Of a stretch of 34,403 nucleotides of DNA, positions 1-8,352 are shown one piece after another. This stretch comes from Alphaproteobacteria bacterium (GTDB lineage Bacteria; Pseudomonadota; Alphaproteobacteria; Micropepsales; Micropepsaceae), in contig JAEUMM010000455.1 of assembly GCA_016792645.1 (NCBI GenBank), positions 1-34,403 of the forward strand, read 5' to 3'. How positions within the stretch are numbered: the first letter of the stretch is position 1; each line of letters opens with the position of its first letter. A program made the translations under genes and the position numbers. Below the pieces are notes generated by a model, which saw only the letters and a program-made list of their open reading frames with translations, was not told where the DNA came from and did no database searches.

Positions 1-995
1 TGATCCGGCAGTACAATCTGCAGCGTGACGAACTGATCGCCGGCCGGTTGGATCGCGTATCCCGGAATACCCTTGCCCTTAAGCTTGAACACCTGACCCG
101 CATTCGCACCGGGCGGTATGACCATCACGACCGGTCCGCCCAAGGTCGGCACCTTCACCTTCGCCCCGTGCAATGCTTCATTCAGCGTGATCGGCAGGTC
201 GAGGTGGATGTCGTGGCCCTCGCGGCGGTAGTAGGGATGCGCCTCGATCTTGATCGTGATCATCGCGTCGCCGGCCTGGCCGCCGGGAATACCCGGCTCG
301 CCCAAACCCTTGAGGCGGATCGATTGGCCGTCCCGCACGCCGATCGGAATCTTCACGTCAAAACGCTTGCCCGCCGGCAACTTCACGCGCCGCGTGCCGC
401 CCAGCGCCGCTTCCTCGAACGTGATCGACAGGTCGTAGTGACTGTCGAGGCCCTTGCCCGGCGTCGGCTTCTTTCGCGCGCCGCCGGACCGCTCGCCGAA
501 GAATTCCGAGAACAGATCTTCGACCCGGCTCTTCTTCGGCTCGCTCGCCGAGCCCGATCCAAACGCGCGTTCGAACGCGTTGCGGAAAGCCGAACTCGTC
601 CCGTCGCCGTTCGTCTGCGCACCGTTCGTCTGAGCGCCGTTCGTCTGCGTTCCGTTGGCGTGCCCGTTGACGTGGGCGCCGTTGGTGCCGTTCTTTGCCT
701 TGGTGGCGGTCTCGGCGTGTTCCTTTTGCGGCTCTTCTTCCGGCTCCCGCCGCGGGACATACCCGTGGCGCGGGTTGCCGTGCGCGTCAATCTCGCCGCG
801 GTCGTAGGCCTTGCGCTTCGACGGGTCGCCGATCACCTGATAGGCGATCGAAAGATCTCTGAAGCGCTTGCCCTTGTCGGACGCGCCTTCGCTGGTATCG
901 GGATGGAATCGCTTCGCCAGCGAACGAAAGGCCGACTTGATGTCGTCCTCACTCGCCGACCGCTGAACGCCGAGTACTGAATAGGGGTCATACAT
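1..995 (-). CDS. DnaJ-like co-chaperone (class II/CbpA type), 3' end cut by window edge
   Basis: A J-domain protein that would stimulate the ATPase of DnaK and deliver substrates to it in the cytoplasm. The start ATG at 995 gives MYDPYSVLGVQRSASEDDIK, and the diagnostic HPD is visible in RFHPDTSEG near residue 32. The J domain ends around residue 70 at YDRGEIDAHG. It is followed by an Asn/Gly-rich linker (about residues 100-130) and an FxxAFxxxF segment with a DLFSEFFGE motif. The frame then stays open into a DnaJ C-terminal substrate-binding domain, with the segment GYAIQPAGDQFVTLQIVLPD at the window edge. I saw no CxxCxGxG zinc-finger repeats, so this is not canonical DnaJ. The stop codon lies outside the window. 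No strong Shine-Dalgarno precedes the start. The upstream 130 bases are unusually AT-rich and probably hold its promoter. The family call is firm; the exact start is less so. Confidence 0.88.
   Translation of the reverse strand, partial: MYDPYSVLGVQRSASEDDIKSAFRSLAKRFHPDTSEGASDKGKRFRDLSIAYQVIGDPSKRKAYDRGEIDAHGNPRHGYVPRREPEEEPQKEHAETATKAKNGTNGAHVNGHANGTQTNGAQTNGAQTNGDGTSSAFRNAFERAFGSGSASEPKKSRVEDLFSEFFGERSGGARKKPTPGKGLDSHYDLSITFEEAALGGTRRVKLPAGKRFDVKIPIGVRDGQSIRLKGLGEPGIPGGQAGDAMITIKIEAHPYYRREGHDIHLDLPITLNEALHGAKVKVPTLGGPVVMVIPPGANAGQVFKLKGKGIPGYAIQPAGDQFVTLQIVLPD
607..693. repeat. 15-nt degenerate tandem repeat inside the DnaJ-like gene
   Basis: Units of 15 bases beginning CCGTTCGTCTG start at 607, 622 and 637 on the plus strand. 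Decayed copies of 12, 15 and 9 bases starting with CCGTT follow at 652, 664 and 679. On the coding (minus) strand they encode NGAQT-like pentapeptides in the linker between the J domain and the C-terminal domain. All units are multiples of three, so copy-number change would keep the frame. Confidence 0.8.
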
Positions 996-1127
996 CAGCA
1001 AGCGCGCTCACACGCCGAGGGGCGTCTGTTTGAAATCAATTGTTAATTGTATCTTAATAACCCACCGCTACGCACTGCCATACTACGTCGCAGGGCGATC
1101 GCGCAAATTACAAATATTTTCAAAAGG
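996..1127. other. AT-rich intergenic region upstream of the DnaJ-like gene
   Basis: This is the most AT-rich stretch near the left end. It lies between the stop of the Sel1 gene and the start of the DnaJ-like gene, both on the minus strand. It contains a small inverted repeat, CAATT-GTT-AATTG, at 1037-1049. On the minus strand a TACAAT hexamer lies close to it and could be a -10 element, but I see no convincing -35. I could not recognise a heat-shock sigma-32 promoter. It likely carries the DnaJ-like gene's promoter, unassigned. Confidence 0.35.
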
Positions 1128-2165
1128 TTAGGGTGCTTTGGTGCCGTCCGGTGCCGGCGTTCTGACCAAGGATTCAGCGATCGCCCGCTCCGCCGGGGCC
1201 AGTTGAGCGGCCACAAAGGCAAGCTCCGAGGCCGCTTTTGGATGCCCCTGATTCGCGGCAAGTTTCAACCAGCGATACGCCTCGATCATGTCTTGCCCGA
1301 CACCCTCGCCGCGCTCATAGAGCAGCCCAACGCGCAGTTGCGCATCGGCAGTGCCTCGCCCGGCCACGTTGCGCCACGTCGCGAACGCAAGCCTCTTATC
1401 CTGCGCTGCATAGGCCGTGAGTCCCGCATTCATCTGCGCAAGATCGGCTGGCGGCATCTTGGCGATCTGGTCCGCAGGCACGACATCGCCGGGCATCGGC
1501 CGTCCGGCATCGGCTGCGCCGGCCGTCGGCGACGGGGCGGGCGGCACGTTCTGTTCCGCCGTGATCTTCCCGCCGCCGCGATACGGGTCGTCTTCGTCGC
1601 CGACCGGCGTTGACGACGTGGCGGGCGCTGGCCCCATCGACGAGAGCTTCGCCTGCGCCGGGGCATAACCGTTGCGCGCCGCGCGTTCGATCAACGCGCG
1701 CGCCCGCGCCGGATCGCGCTCAACGCCGACGCCTTGCTCATACATCTCAGCGAGCTTGACCTGCGCCAGAGAAAGACCCGCCGCGGCGGCACGCGAATAC
1801 CAAGCCGCGGCCGCTTGCGGATTCTTCTCCACGCCTTCGCCGGCCAAATACATGTCGCCGACATTCGCCATCGCCGTGACGAGGCCCTTCTCCGCCGCGC
1901 TGGCGTAAAGCTTGAAGGCCTTCTTCACGTCCTTCTCGACGCCCTTGCCTTGACGCAGCAACTGCGCAGCGTTGCGCATGGCGGCCAAGTCATCTTCATC
2001 GGCAAGGTCCGACCAGATCCGATAGGCGCCGGCATAATCGCCCGAGTCATAGGCGGCGACGGCCTGATCGAACCGGGAAGCCTTCTCGGCCACCACGTTC
2101 GTCGCGCACGCGTTCAGCAGAACCGCCAACGCAACCAAAATCGCAAAACGCAAAGTTACCATCAT
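1128..2165 (-). CDS. Sel1-repeat lipoprotein
   Basis: A 345-residue exported lipoprotein built of Sel1-like (SLR) repeats. The chosen start (ATG ATG at 2165) places a signal peptide, MMVTLRFAILVALAVLLNAC, with a lipobox ending at Cys20. The longer open frame upstream has no signal sequence and runs into the pdxH promoter region, so it was not used. About four Sel1-type repeats follow around residues 35-165, recognisable from motifs such as GKGVEKD, GEGVEKN and GVGVERD. An Ala/Pro-rich linker comes next, then two more repeats near the C-terminus (GEGVGQD). Sel1 repeats are protein-interaction scaffolds, and in bacteria they are often envelope-associated. No catalytic residues are apparent and the partner is unknown. 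The gene is divergent from pdxH across 115 bases. Confidence 0.85.
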   Translation of the reverse strand: MMVTLRFAILVALAVLLNACATNVVAEKASRFDQAVAAYDSGDYAGAYRIWSDLADEDDLAAMRNAAQLLRQGKGVEKDVKKAFKLYASAAEKGLVTAMANVGDMYLAGEGVEKNPQAAAAWYSRAAAAGLSLAQVKLAEMYEQGVGVERDPARARALIERAARNGYAPAQAKLSSMGPAPATSSTPVGDEDDPYRGGGKITAEQNVPPAPSPTAGAADAGRPMPGDVVPADQIAKMPPADLAQMNAGLTAYAAQDKRLAFATWRNVAGRGTADAQLRVGLLYERGEGVGQDMIEAYRWLKLAANQGHPKAASELAFVAAQLAPAERAIAESLVRTPAPDGTKAP

Positions 2166-2216
2166 GGGGTGCGAGCGGCTCTCAATCTCATCAGCGGTGC
2201 CGCGTGGAAGGGGCGC

Positions 2217-2245
2217 GCGACAGGTCGTCTCCCGCGTCCTATATA
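2217..2245 (+). promoter_or_regulatory. candidate sigma-70 promoter for pdxH
   Basis: GCGACA at 2217-2222 and TATATA at 2240-2245 are separated by 17 bases and lie about 36 bases upstream of the pdxH start. The -10 is good and the -35 is partial. Prediction by eye only. Confidence 0.4.
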
Positions 2246-2280
2246 CTGGACTTGAGAGCAACAGCGCAGTGTGAAATGGC

Positions 2281-2910
2281 ATGGCCGACCTGAAGCCGAT
2301 AGAAGACGCCCCGTCCGAGATTCCGGCGGCCGGCGACCCCTTCGCGCAATTCGCGGAATGGTTCGCCCTCGCCGCCGCCAAGGAACCCAACGACCACAAT
2401 GCAATGGCGCTCGCGACGGTTGACGCAAGCGGCCTGCCCAACGTGCGCATGGTTCTCTTGAAGGGATACGACGCCGCCAGCTTCGTCTTCTACACGAACT
2501 TCGAAAGCGCAAAGGGCAGGGAGCTGCTCGGTGCCAAACAAGCCGCGCTCGGCTTCCACTGGAAGAGCTTGCGGCGCCAAATCCGCATTCGCGGCCCTAT
2601 CTCTGTCGTCACCGATGCCGAAGCCGACGCCTATTTCGCTTCGCGTCCGAAAGACAGTCAGATCGGCGCCTGGGCGTCGCGCCAATCGCGCGCGCTTAAG
2701 GGCCGCTTCGAACTGGAAACGGAAGTCGCGCGCTACGCCGCGAAATACGGCCTGACGAGAGTCCCGCGCCCGCCGCACTGGTCCGGCTTTCGCCTCACGC
2801 CGACAGAGATTGAGTTCTGGCGCGACCGCCCCTTCCGCCTGCACGACCGCCTCGCCTATCGCCGCGGGTCACCCACATCGCCATGGCGCACAGAGCGCCT
2901 GTTCCCGTGA
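2281..2910 (+). CDS. pdxH: pyridoxine/pyridoxamine 5'-phosphate oxidase
   Basis: A cytosolic FMN-dependent oxidase that converts pyridoxine or pyridoxamine 5'-phosphate to pyridoxal 5'-phosphate, the last step of PLP synthesis and salvage. It has 209 residues, close to the E. coli enzyme. Family signatures visible include [20 protein letters not shown] and [15 protein letters not shown] in the FMN-binding barrel. [10 protein letters not shown] and the [16 protein letters not shown] segment follow. The C-terminal PLP/FMN region contains [24 protein letters not shown] and a final RLFP in place of the more usual RL.P ending. The ATG at 2281 is used; an ATG six bases earlier is out of frame. The stop overlaps the start of the CDF transporter by 28 bases, implying one transcript. 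A PLP-dependent aminotransferase lies about 4 kb away but is not in the same operon. Confidence 0.95.
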   Translation: MADLKPIEDAPSEIPAAGDPFAQFAEWFALAAAKEPNDHNAMALATVDASGLPNVRMVLLKGYDAASFVFYTNFESAKGRELLGAKQAALGFHWKSLRRQIRIRGPISVVTDAEADAYFASRPKDSQIGAWASRQSRALKGRFELETEVARYAAKYGLTRVPRPPHWSGFRLTPTEIEFWRDRPFRLHDRLAYRRGSPTSPWRTERLFP

Positions 2911-3851
2911 GTGGCGCTGGCGCCACCACGTCGGCGAGGCCGGCGGTAAGCGGCGCGGAAGCCGAACGCCTGAAGCGTTTGGCAACGAACGCTGCTGTCG
3001 CCGTTGCCGCAACGCTCATCGCCGTTAAGCTGTGGGCGTGGATTGCAACCGGCTCGGTCGCGATGTTGGCAACGCTCGTCGACTCGGCGCTCGATCTCGT
3101 CGCATCGACGCTCAACCTGTTGGCCGTTCGCCACGCCCTCACGCCCGCCGACGCCGAGCATCGTTTCGGTCACGGAAAGGCCGAAGCGCTCGCGGGGCTA
3201 GGCCAAGCCGCCTTCATCGCCGGCTCCGCGGCCTTCTTGTTGTTCGAAGCGTTGGGTGGCCTTGTTCACCCGAAGCCCGTTGAGCAAACCGTCGCCGGCC
3301 TTGTCGTCATCGCAATCGCGCTGGCGCTCACCGGGGCTCTCATCATTCTTCAGCGCTACGTGATCGCGCGAACGCGCTCGTTGGCGATCGGCGCCGATCA
3401 TCTGCACTACACCACCGACATCGCAACCAACCTCGGCGTTGTCGTCGCGCTCGTCGCAGCCGGCATGTGGGGCTGGACCATCGTCGATCCCTTAATGGGT
3501 CTCGCCATCGGCGGCGTGATCGCATACGGCGCCTACCAGATTCTGCGCGGCTCGTACGACGAGTTGATGGACCGCGAGTTCGACGACGCCGACCGTCAGC
3601 GCATCAAGGACATCGTGAATGGCCATCGCGACGTCCTTAGTCTGCACGACCTGCGCACACGCCGCGCCGGCCATCGTTCGTTCATCCAACTCCATCTCGA
3701 ATTACCGCCGAGCATGACCTTGGATGAGGCGCACCGGATCAGCGACGAAGTCGAAGACGCGATCAAGGCCGCTTTCCCCGACGCCGAAGTCCTGACGCAC
3801 CAAGACCCCGCGGGCGTCGACGAACCGGTCGTCCGTTTCGACAAGCATTAG
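2883..3851 (+). CDS. cation diffusion facilitator (FieF/CzcD-type) metal efflux transporter
   Basis: A 322-residue inner-membrane divalent-cation/proton antiporter that probably exports Zn2+ or Fe2+. The sequence shows six hydrophobic segments between about residues 35 and 225. The two metal-site pairs of the family are present: D67/D71 in LVDSALD and H175/D179 in ADHLHYTTD. This matches the DxxxD/HxxxD arrangement of E. coli FieF. A cytosolic C-terminal domain follows (about residues 230-310), with metal-binding-type histidines in the [13 protein letters not shown] and LHLELP segments. An N-terminal extension of about 30 residues, rich in Ala, Pro and Ser, precedes the first helix. The start overlaps pdxH, and the stop is followed after 4 bases by the next gene, so the three are likely one operon. 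The exact metal cannot be read from the sequence. Confidence 0.92.
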   Translation: MAHRAPVPVSGAGATTSARPAVSGAEAERLKRLATNAAVAVAATLIAVKLWAWIATGSVAMLATLVDSALDLVASTLNLLAVRHALTPADAEHRFGHGKAEALAGLGQAAFIAGSAAFLLFEALGGLVHPKPVEQTVAGLVVIAIALALTGALIILQRYVIARTRSLAIGADHLHYTTDIATNLGVVVALVAAGMWGWTIVDPLMGLAIGGVIAYGAYQILRGSYDELMDREFDDADRQRIKDIVNGHRDVLSLHDLRTRRAGHRSFIQLHLELPPSMTLDEAHRISDEVEDAIKAAFPDAEVLTHQDPAGVDEPVVRFDKH

Positions 3852-3855
3852 TCCG

Positions 3856-5385
3856 ATGGACCAGAGCGCGATCGTAGAGTGGCTCCGCGCCGGACGGCCT
3901 TGGGACAAGATACCGAAGGTCGAAGAGACGCACGCGGCCTATGTCTTTCTCGTTGGCGAACAGGCGTTCAAGCTGAAGAAGGCGGTCAACCTCGGCTACC
4001 TAGACTTTTCGACGCCGGAAAAGCGCCGGCACGTCCTCGAACGCGAACTGAAACTGAACCGCCGAACGGCGCACGAGATGTACCGCCGCGTGCTGCCCAT
4101 CACCGAGCGCGACGGTCAACTGGCGCTGGACGGGCAGGGACGCACCGTCGACTTCGTGTTGGTCATGAACCGCTTCGCCGACGGCGCGCTGCTGAGCGAC
4201 TGGGCCGACAGCGGCAAGCTCGACATCGCGATGGTCGAAAAACTCGCCCACCACATCGCCGCCTTCCACGCCGCCGCCGAACCCGTCTCGAACATCGACT
4301 GGCCCCGGGCCGCCGCGCGCATCGCCGACGAAAACCTGCGTGACATCACGGATCAGCCCGCAGTCTTCGACCCGGCCTCAGTGCCGGCCCATGCCGCCAA
4401 CCGCGCTCGCGTGCATGATGCCGCACGCGTGACGCTGCAGCGCCAGTCGGGTGCGGTTCGTCATTGCCATGGCGATCTGCACTTGCGCAACGCGTTCGTC
4501 GAACACGGCCGTCCGGTGCTCTTCGACTGTATCGAATTCGACGATTTCTATGCCAACATCCCGCCGCTCTACGATCTCGCATTCCTCATCATGGATCTCT
4601 GCGCGCGTGACCTAAAACCTCATGCGAACCGCGCCCTCAACGCATGGACGATCGATCAGCCGCCGACGCGTTGGCATGGTCTGCTCGAAGACCTCGCGGC
4701 GCTGCCCGCTTACCTCACCTGGCGCGCCGAAATTCGCGCCAAGACCGAAGGCCGCAGGTCTGGCGCGGCCGGTATCGCGCGCCATTACTTCAATCTGGCG
4801 TGTGAGTTCGCCGCGCCGTCGCCGCCCGCGTTGATCGCGATCGGCGGGCTCTCGGGCACCGGCAAGTCGACTCTCGCTCGCGCACTCGCGCCGAACACCG
4901 GTCGCGCCCCCGGTGCCATCCATCTGCGCACGGACGAGATCCGCAAACGCCAAGCCGGCGTCAGCCTCGACGCACATCTTGCGCCCGCCGCCTACGCGGC
5001 CGAACGCAGTGCCCGCGTCTACGCCGCGATGGAAGATCTCGCCGGCGCGGCGCTGCGCGCGGGCCAAGCCGTCATCGCCGACGCCGTCTTCGCCCGCGCA
5101 GACGAACGCAAAGCCATCGAAGCCGTCGCCGCAAGCGTGGGCGTACCGTTCATCGGCCTTTGGCTCGAAGCGCCGACGCCGATGCTCGAAACGCGCCTCG
5201 ACCGCCGCACCGGCGACGCCTCGGACGCCGACAAGGCGGTCCTGCACCGCCAGCTGACTTACGACCTGGGCGCGATCACCTGGACGAAACTCGACGCCGG
5301 CCAAGCTGCTCACGCGCTCGCCGAGGCGGCGCGCAGGCACGCCGCTCACGGAGCAGCCGGCGCGGCAGGCTTGTCGCCGTCATAG
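3856..5385 (+). CDS. two-domain protein: APH-like kinase fold plus P-loop kinase
   Basis: A 509-residue cytosolic fusion. Residues about 20-310 form an aminoglycoside-phosphotransferase/choline-kinase-like domain. The segment FKLKKAVNLGYLDFSTPEKR contains the likely ATP-lysine, HGDLHLRN at 205-212 is the catalytic loop, and the acidic FDCIEFDD follows at about 223-230. Residues about 325-500 form a P-loop kinase with a Walker A GLSGTGKST at 331-339. The architecture matches the COG2187/COG0645 pair, often annotated as a bifunctional APH/ATP-binding protein. Its substrate is not known to me, and there is no reason to call it an antibiotic-resistance gene. It follows the CDF transporter by 4 bases. 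Its 3' end overlaps the convergent hydrolase gene by 40 bases. Confidence 0.85.
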   Translation: MDQSAIVEWLRAGRPWDKIPKVEETHAAYVFLVGEQAFKLKKAVNLGYLDFSTPEKRRHVLERELKLNRRTAHEMYRRVLPITERDGQLALDGQGRTVDFVLVMNRFADGALLSDWADSGKLDIAMVEKLAHHIAAFHAAAEPVSNIDWPRAAARIADENLRDITDQPAVFDPASVPAHAANRARVHDAARVTLQRQSGAVRHCHGDLHLRNAFVEHGRPVLFDCIEFDDFYANIPPLYDLAFLIMDLCARDLKPHANRALNAWTIDQPPTRWHGLLEDLAALPAYLTWRAEIRAKTEGRRSGAAGIARHYFNLACEFAAPSPPALIAIGGLSGTGKSTLARALAPNTGRAPGAIHLRTDEIRKRQAGVSLDAHLAPAAYAAERSARVYAAMEDLAGAALRAGQAVIADAVFARADERKAIEAVAASVGVPFIGLWLEAPTPMLETRLDRRTGDASDADKAVLHRQLTYDLGAITWTKLDAGQAAHALAEAARRHAAHGAAGAAGLSPS

Positions 5386-6752
5386 ACGATCGGCCCGGAC
5401 ACCGTCAGCTGCGGCTGCTTGAAGTGGATCCAGTCCACCAAGAGCGGGAAATAACCCGGCGAGAATCCCGTCTCCACCCGCGTGCCGTCCGGCTTCTGAA
5501 TGAACTCGATGATGCCGTGATCCGCATTGGGGAACATCACGACGTCCAGATTGGACCGGCGCGCCTGCACGTCGCGCAGGATCTTCAGCGTGTTGGCGCT
5601 CGGCGCCGAACTGTCGCGTCCCGCAAGCACCCACAGATGCGGCCCCTGATAGGCTTGCAGCGCGGGCAGCGGATCGTATTCCCATGACGTGCCGACATCG
5701 AGCCACGGTCCAACGATCTGGATGACCCAGTTGGGCAGCCCCAACAAGTACCCGGTGTACTCGCCGTTGACCTTCTCGTACCACGGCTCCTTGCCGTATT
5801 TGGCGCGCACCGCGTCGAGGTCTTCGTAGCCGTCCTTGAAGCGCGACAGCATGATCTTTCCGGTCGCGTCGGTGATCTCGCGCGCCTTCGCGATCACGTC
5901 TTCGCCGTAGCCGGCGCCGCGCAGATCGTCGAAAACCTCTTCGCGATCCTCGGCCAGCACGCCTTCGGCCAGTCCGAACCCGACGACGACGAAGTCGGTT
6001 TTCACCTTGCTCGCGGCGAGCGGCAGGATCCACCCCGCCTGACTACCGCCTTGGAATCCGACCTCGCGGGCAAGCGCACCTGCCGTCTTGCGCGCCGTGG
6101 TCAACGCCGCCGCCATGTCGTCGGCGAGCCAGTGGAAGTTCTGCGAGTACGTGCCTTCGGATTGGCCCGTGCCGCGCTTGTCGAACACGAAGACGCCGAT
6201 GCCGTTCGCGGGCAAGAGATATTGCAGCCGGTTGAACAGAACGGCGGAGTCGCGCTCCGACCCGTGCCCTAGCACCGCAACCGGCACCGCGCCCTCGACG
6301 CGCGGCATGACAAGCCGCCCGTAGAGCTTCAGTCCGTGACTGACGAACGTCGCTTCCGTGATGTCGAAGGTGTTGCGGCGGCCTTCGTTGTCGTCAACAG
6401 CGCCCGCGCCGCGGATGCGCACCACGCCGTCCGTGCACGAGCCGAACTCGACGCTCGCCCCGGGCGTCACGTCGCCCGTCCACCCGCGCGACATCGTGAA
6501 GGTGGTCGGCATGTCGCCCGCGTCCGGCGCCGGGTCGAGCTTCCACGTTTCGCCGCTCATGAGTGTAAGACGCAGCGACCGGATCCCCGTCGTAGGCGTC
6601 ACCGAGCCAATGAGGCCGTCGCTGAAATCATAGCCGCCATAGTAACAGGCCAGACGCGCATCGGGCTTGGGCTCGTAGAAGAAATAGACCCAAACCCCAA
6701 GCCCAACGAATCCCAAAAGGATCGGTATCAGCAGCAGACGTCGAAGCCACAT
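5346..6752 (-). CDS. membrane-anchored alpha/beta hydrolase
   Basis: A 468-residue serine hydrolase of the alpha/beta fold. The start ATG at 6752 is preceded by GAGGGA at good spacing and gives MWLRRLLLIP. The first 26 residues form one hydrophobic anchor, so the enzyme probably sits on the periplasmic face of the inner membrane. Residues about 30-130 are an N-terminal domain I do not recognise. The hydrolase core starts near 135. It contains an oxyanion-type LGHGSERDS, the FDKRGTGQSEG segment, a nucleophile elbow GFQGGSQAG with Ser237, an acid candidate Asp380 (GRDSSAPS) and His412 (NADHGIIEF). The core resembles acyl-peptidase or esterase-type hydrolases. It lies 26 bases downstream of the aminotransferase and is probably co-transcribed with it. 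The substrate is unknown. Confidence 0.85.
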   Translation of the reverse strand: MWLRRLLLIPILLGFVGLGVWVYFFYEPKPDARLACYYGGYDFSDGLIGSVTPTTGIRSLRLTLMSGETWKLDPAPDAGDMPTTFTMSRGWTGDVTPGASVEFGSCTDGVVRIRGAGAVDDNEGRRNTFDITEATFVSHGLKLYGRLVMPRVEGAVPVAVLGHGSERDSAVLFNRLQYLLPANGIGVFVFDKRGTGQSEGTYSQNFHWLADDMAAALTTARKTAGALAREVGFQGGSQAGWILPLAASKVKTDFVVVGFGLAEGVLAEDREEVFDDLRGAGYGEDVIAKAREITDATGKIMLSRFKDGYEDLDAVRAKYGKEPWYEKVNGEYTGYLLGLPNWVIQIVGPWLDVGTSWEYDPLPALQAYQGPHLWVLAGRDSSAPSANTLKILRDVQARRSNLDVVMFPNADHGIIEFIQKPDGTRVETGFSPGYFPLLVDWIHFKQPQLTVSGPIVYDGDKPAAPAAP

Positions 6753-6778
6753 GTTTCGTCCCTCAAGCTGCCGCGCGG

Positions 6779-8161
6779 TCAATCGCGCAACTTCTCCCGC
6801 CTGACCCACGCTTCCGTCTTGTCCAGCGCGCGGGTGAAACGGTCGAACATCTCGTCGATCTCCGCCTCCGTGATGATCAACGGCGGACAGAACCCCAACC
6901 GGTCCGACAACATACCACGCGTGAAAATACCTTCCTCCTGCGCGAACGCGGCACAATTCATCGCGACCGCCTTCTCGGCGGCGAAATTCCGTTTCGTCGC
7001 CTTGTCCGCCACCAGTTCCACGCCGCCGAGCAGTCCGACGCCGTCCGCTTCGCCCACCAGTGGATGCTCGCGCAAACGCCGCAACCGCTTCAAGAAATGC
7101 GGCGCCACCCGCCGCACATGCCCGATGATGTTGCGCTCTTCATAGATTTTCAGCGTCTCGATCGCGACCGCGGCCGCCACCGGATGTGCGCTGTAGGTGA
7201 AGCCGTGCCCGAACGTCCCGATCGCGCGGCTCTGGTCCAGCATCGCCTGATACATGTCCTCATGCATCAGCATCGCCGAGATCGGCAGATAAGCCGACGA
7301 CAGCGCCTTGGCGCACGACAGTGTTTGCGGTCGCATGTTGAACGTCTGCGCGCCCCAGTAGTTTCCGGTGCGCCCGAACCCGCATATCACCTCATCGTCG
7401 ATCAATAAGATGTCGTACTTGGCCAGGATCGGCTGAATGCGATCGAAATACGTCGCCGGCGGAACGATCACGCCGCCCGCGCCCATCACCGGTTCCGCGA
7501 TGAACGCGGCAATCGTGTCGGAACCTTCGCGCTCGATCAGCGCCTCGAGATTGGCGGCCATCCGCGCCGCAAAATCGTCGTCGCTCTCGCCCGGCTCGGC
7601 ATTGCGATACGCGTGCGGACAATCCGCGTGAAGGATGCCGGCGAACGGCAGATCGAACGCGCGATGATTGTTCGGCAAGCCGGTGAGGCTCGCGCTTACC
7701 AGCGTCACGCCGTGATAGGCCTTCGTGCGCGAGATGATTTTCTTTTTCTGCGGCTTGCCCTTCGCGTTCCAGTAGTACCAGGCAAGCTTCACCTGCGTGT
7801 CGTTCGCCTCGGATCCCGAATTCGCGAAGAACACCTTCGACGCGGCGAACGGCGCCACCTCTTTCAATTTCTCCGCAAGCTCAATCCCCGGCTCGTGGCT
7901 GCGCCCGGCGAAGATGTGCGAATAGGGCAGATGCCGCATTTGTTTCGCCGCCGCTTCGACGAGCCGCTCCTCGTTGTAGCCGAGGCTCACGCACCACAGC
8001 CCCGCCATCGCGTCGATATATTCGCGGCCGTGACTGTCGAAGATATAGACGCCCTTGCCGCGCTCCAGGATGACGGGTCCAACTTCCCGATGCCGGGCGA
8101 GGTTGGTGTACGGATGTATCAGCGCTTCGACATCGCGCGCCTGAGCATTGGTCAGAGGCAT
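6779..8161 (-). CDS. class III PLP-dependent aminotransferase
   Basis: A 460-residue cytosolic omega-aminotransferase of the beta-alanine/GABA/putrescine:pyruvate group. It is full length for the family. Key positions are visible: the phosphate-binding NSGSEAND around 114-121, KAYHGVT at about 147-153, Asp256 in LLIDDEVICGFGRTG (contacts the PLP pyridine nitrogen), and Lys285 in SCAKALSSAYLP (forms the Schiff base). The N-terminal PYTNLARHREVGP and GLWCVSLGYNEE segments are typical of (S)-omega-transaminases. The substrate cannot be fixed: amino acids, diamines or taurine-like compounds are all possible. It is divergent from the acyl-CoA ligase and is followed after 26 bases by the hydrolase. 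Confidence 0.92.
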   Translation of the reverse strand: MPLTNAQARDVEALIHPYTNLARHREVGPVILERGKGVYIFDSHGREYIDAMAGLWCVSLGYNEERLVEAAAKQMRHLPYSHIFAGRSHEPGIELAEKLKEVAPFAASKVFFANSGSEANDTQVKLAWYYWNAKGKPQKKKIISRTKAYHGVTLVSASLTGLPNNHRAFDLPFAGILHADCPHAYRNAEPGESDDDFAARMAANLEALIEREGSDTIAAFIAEPVMGAGGVIVPPATYFDRIQPILAKYDILLIDDEVICGFGRTGNYWGAQTFNMRPQTLSCAKALSSAYLPISAMLMHEDMYQAMLDQSRAIGTFGHGFTYSAHPVAAAVAIETLKIYEERNIIGHVRRVAPHFLKRLRRLREHPLVGEADGVGLLGGVELVADKATKRNFAAEKAVAMNCAAFAQEEGIFTRGMLSDRLGFCPPLIITEAEIDEMFDRFTRALDKTEAWVRREKLRD

Positions 8162-8352
8162 GGACGCTCACTCGGTTGCTTCGGTGTCGACGGTTGACCG
8201 ACGTGTCGGGCCGGGTCAAGCGACGATGTGACCGCGCTCACGAGGCCGCGCCGATCCGCGGGATCCGAACCTCCGTATTGTCCCCCTGCCGCGCCGCACA
8301 TAAGATCGGCCCAAACGGGGGCTGAACGGCCCGCCAGCTATTGGAGGAACGA

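Noticed and set aside
3856-5385. Aminoglycoside-resistance gene
   Set aside because: The APH fold is shared by many small-molecule kinases and this fusion type is a housekeeping architecture; resistance is not supported.
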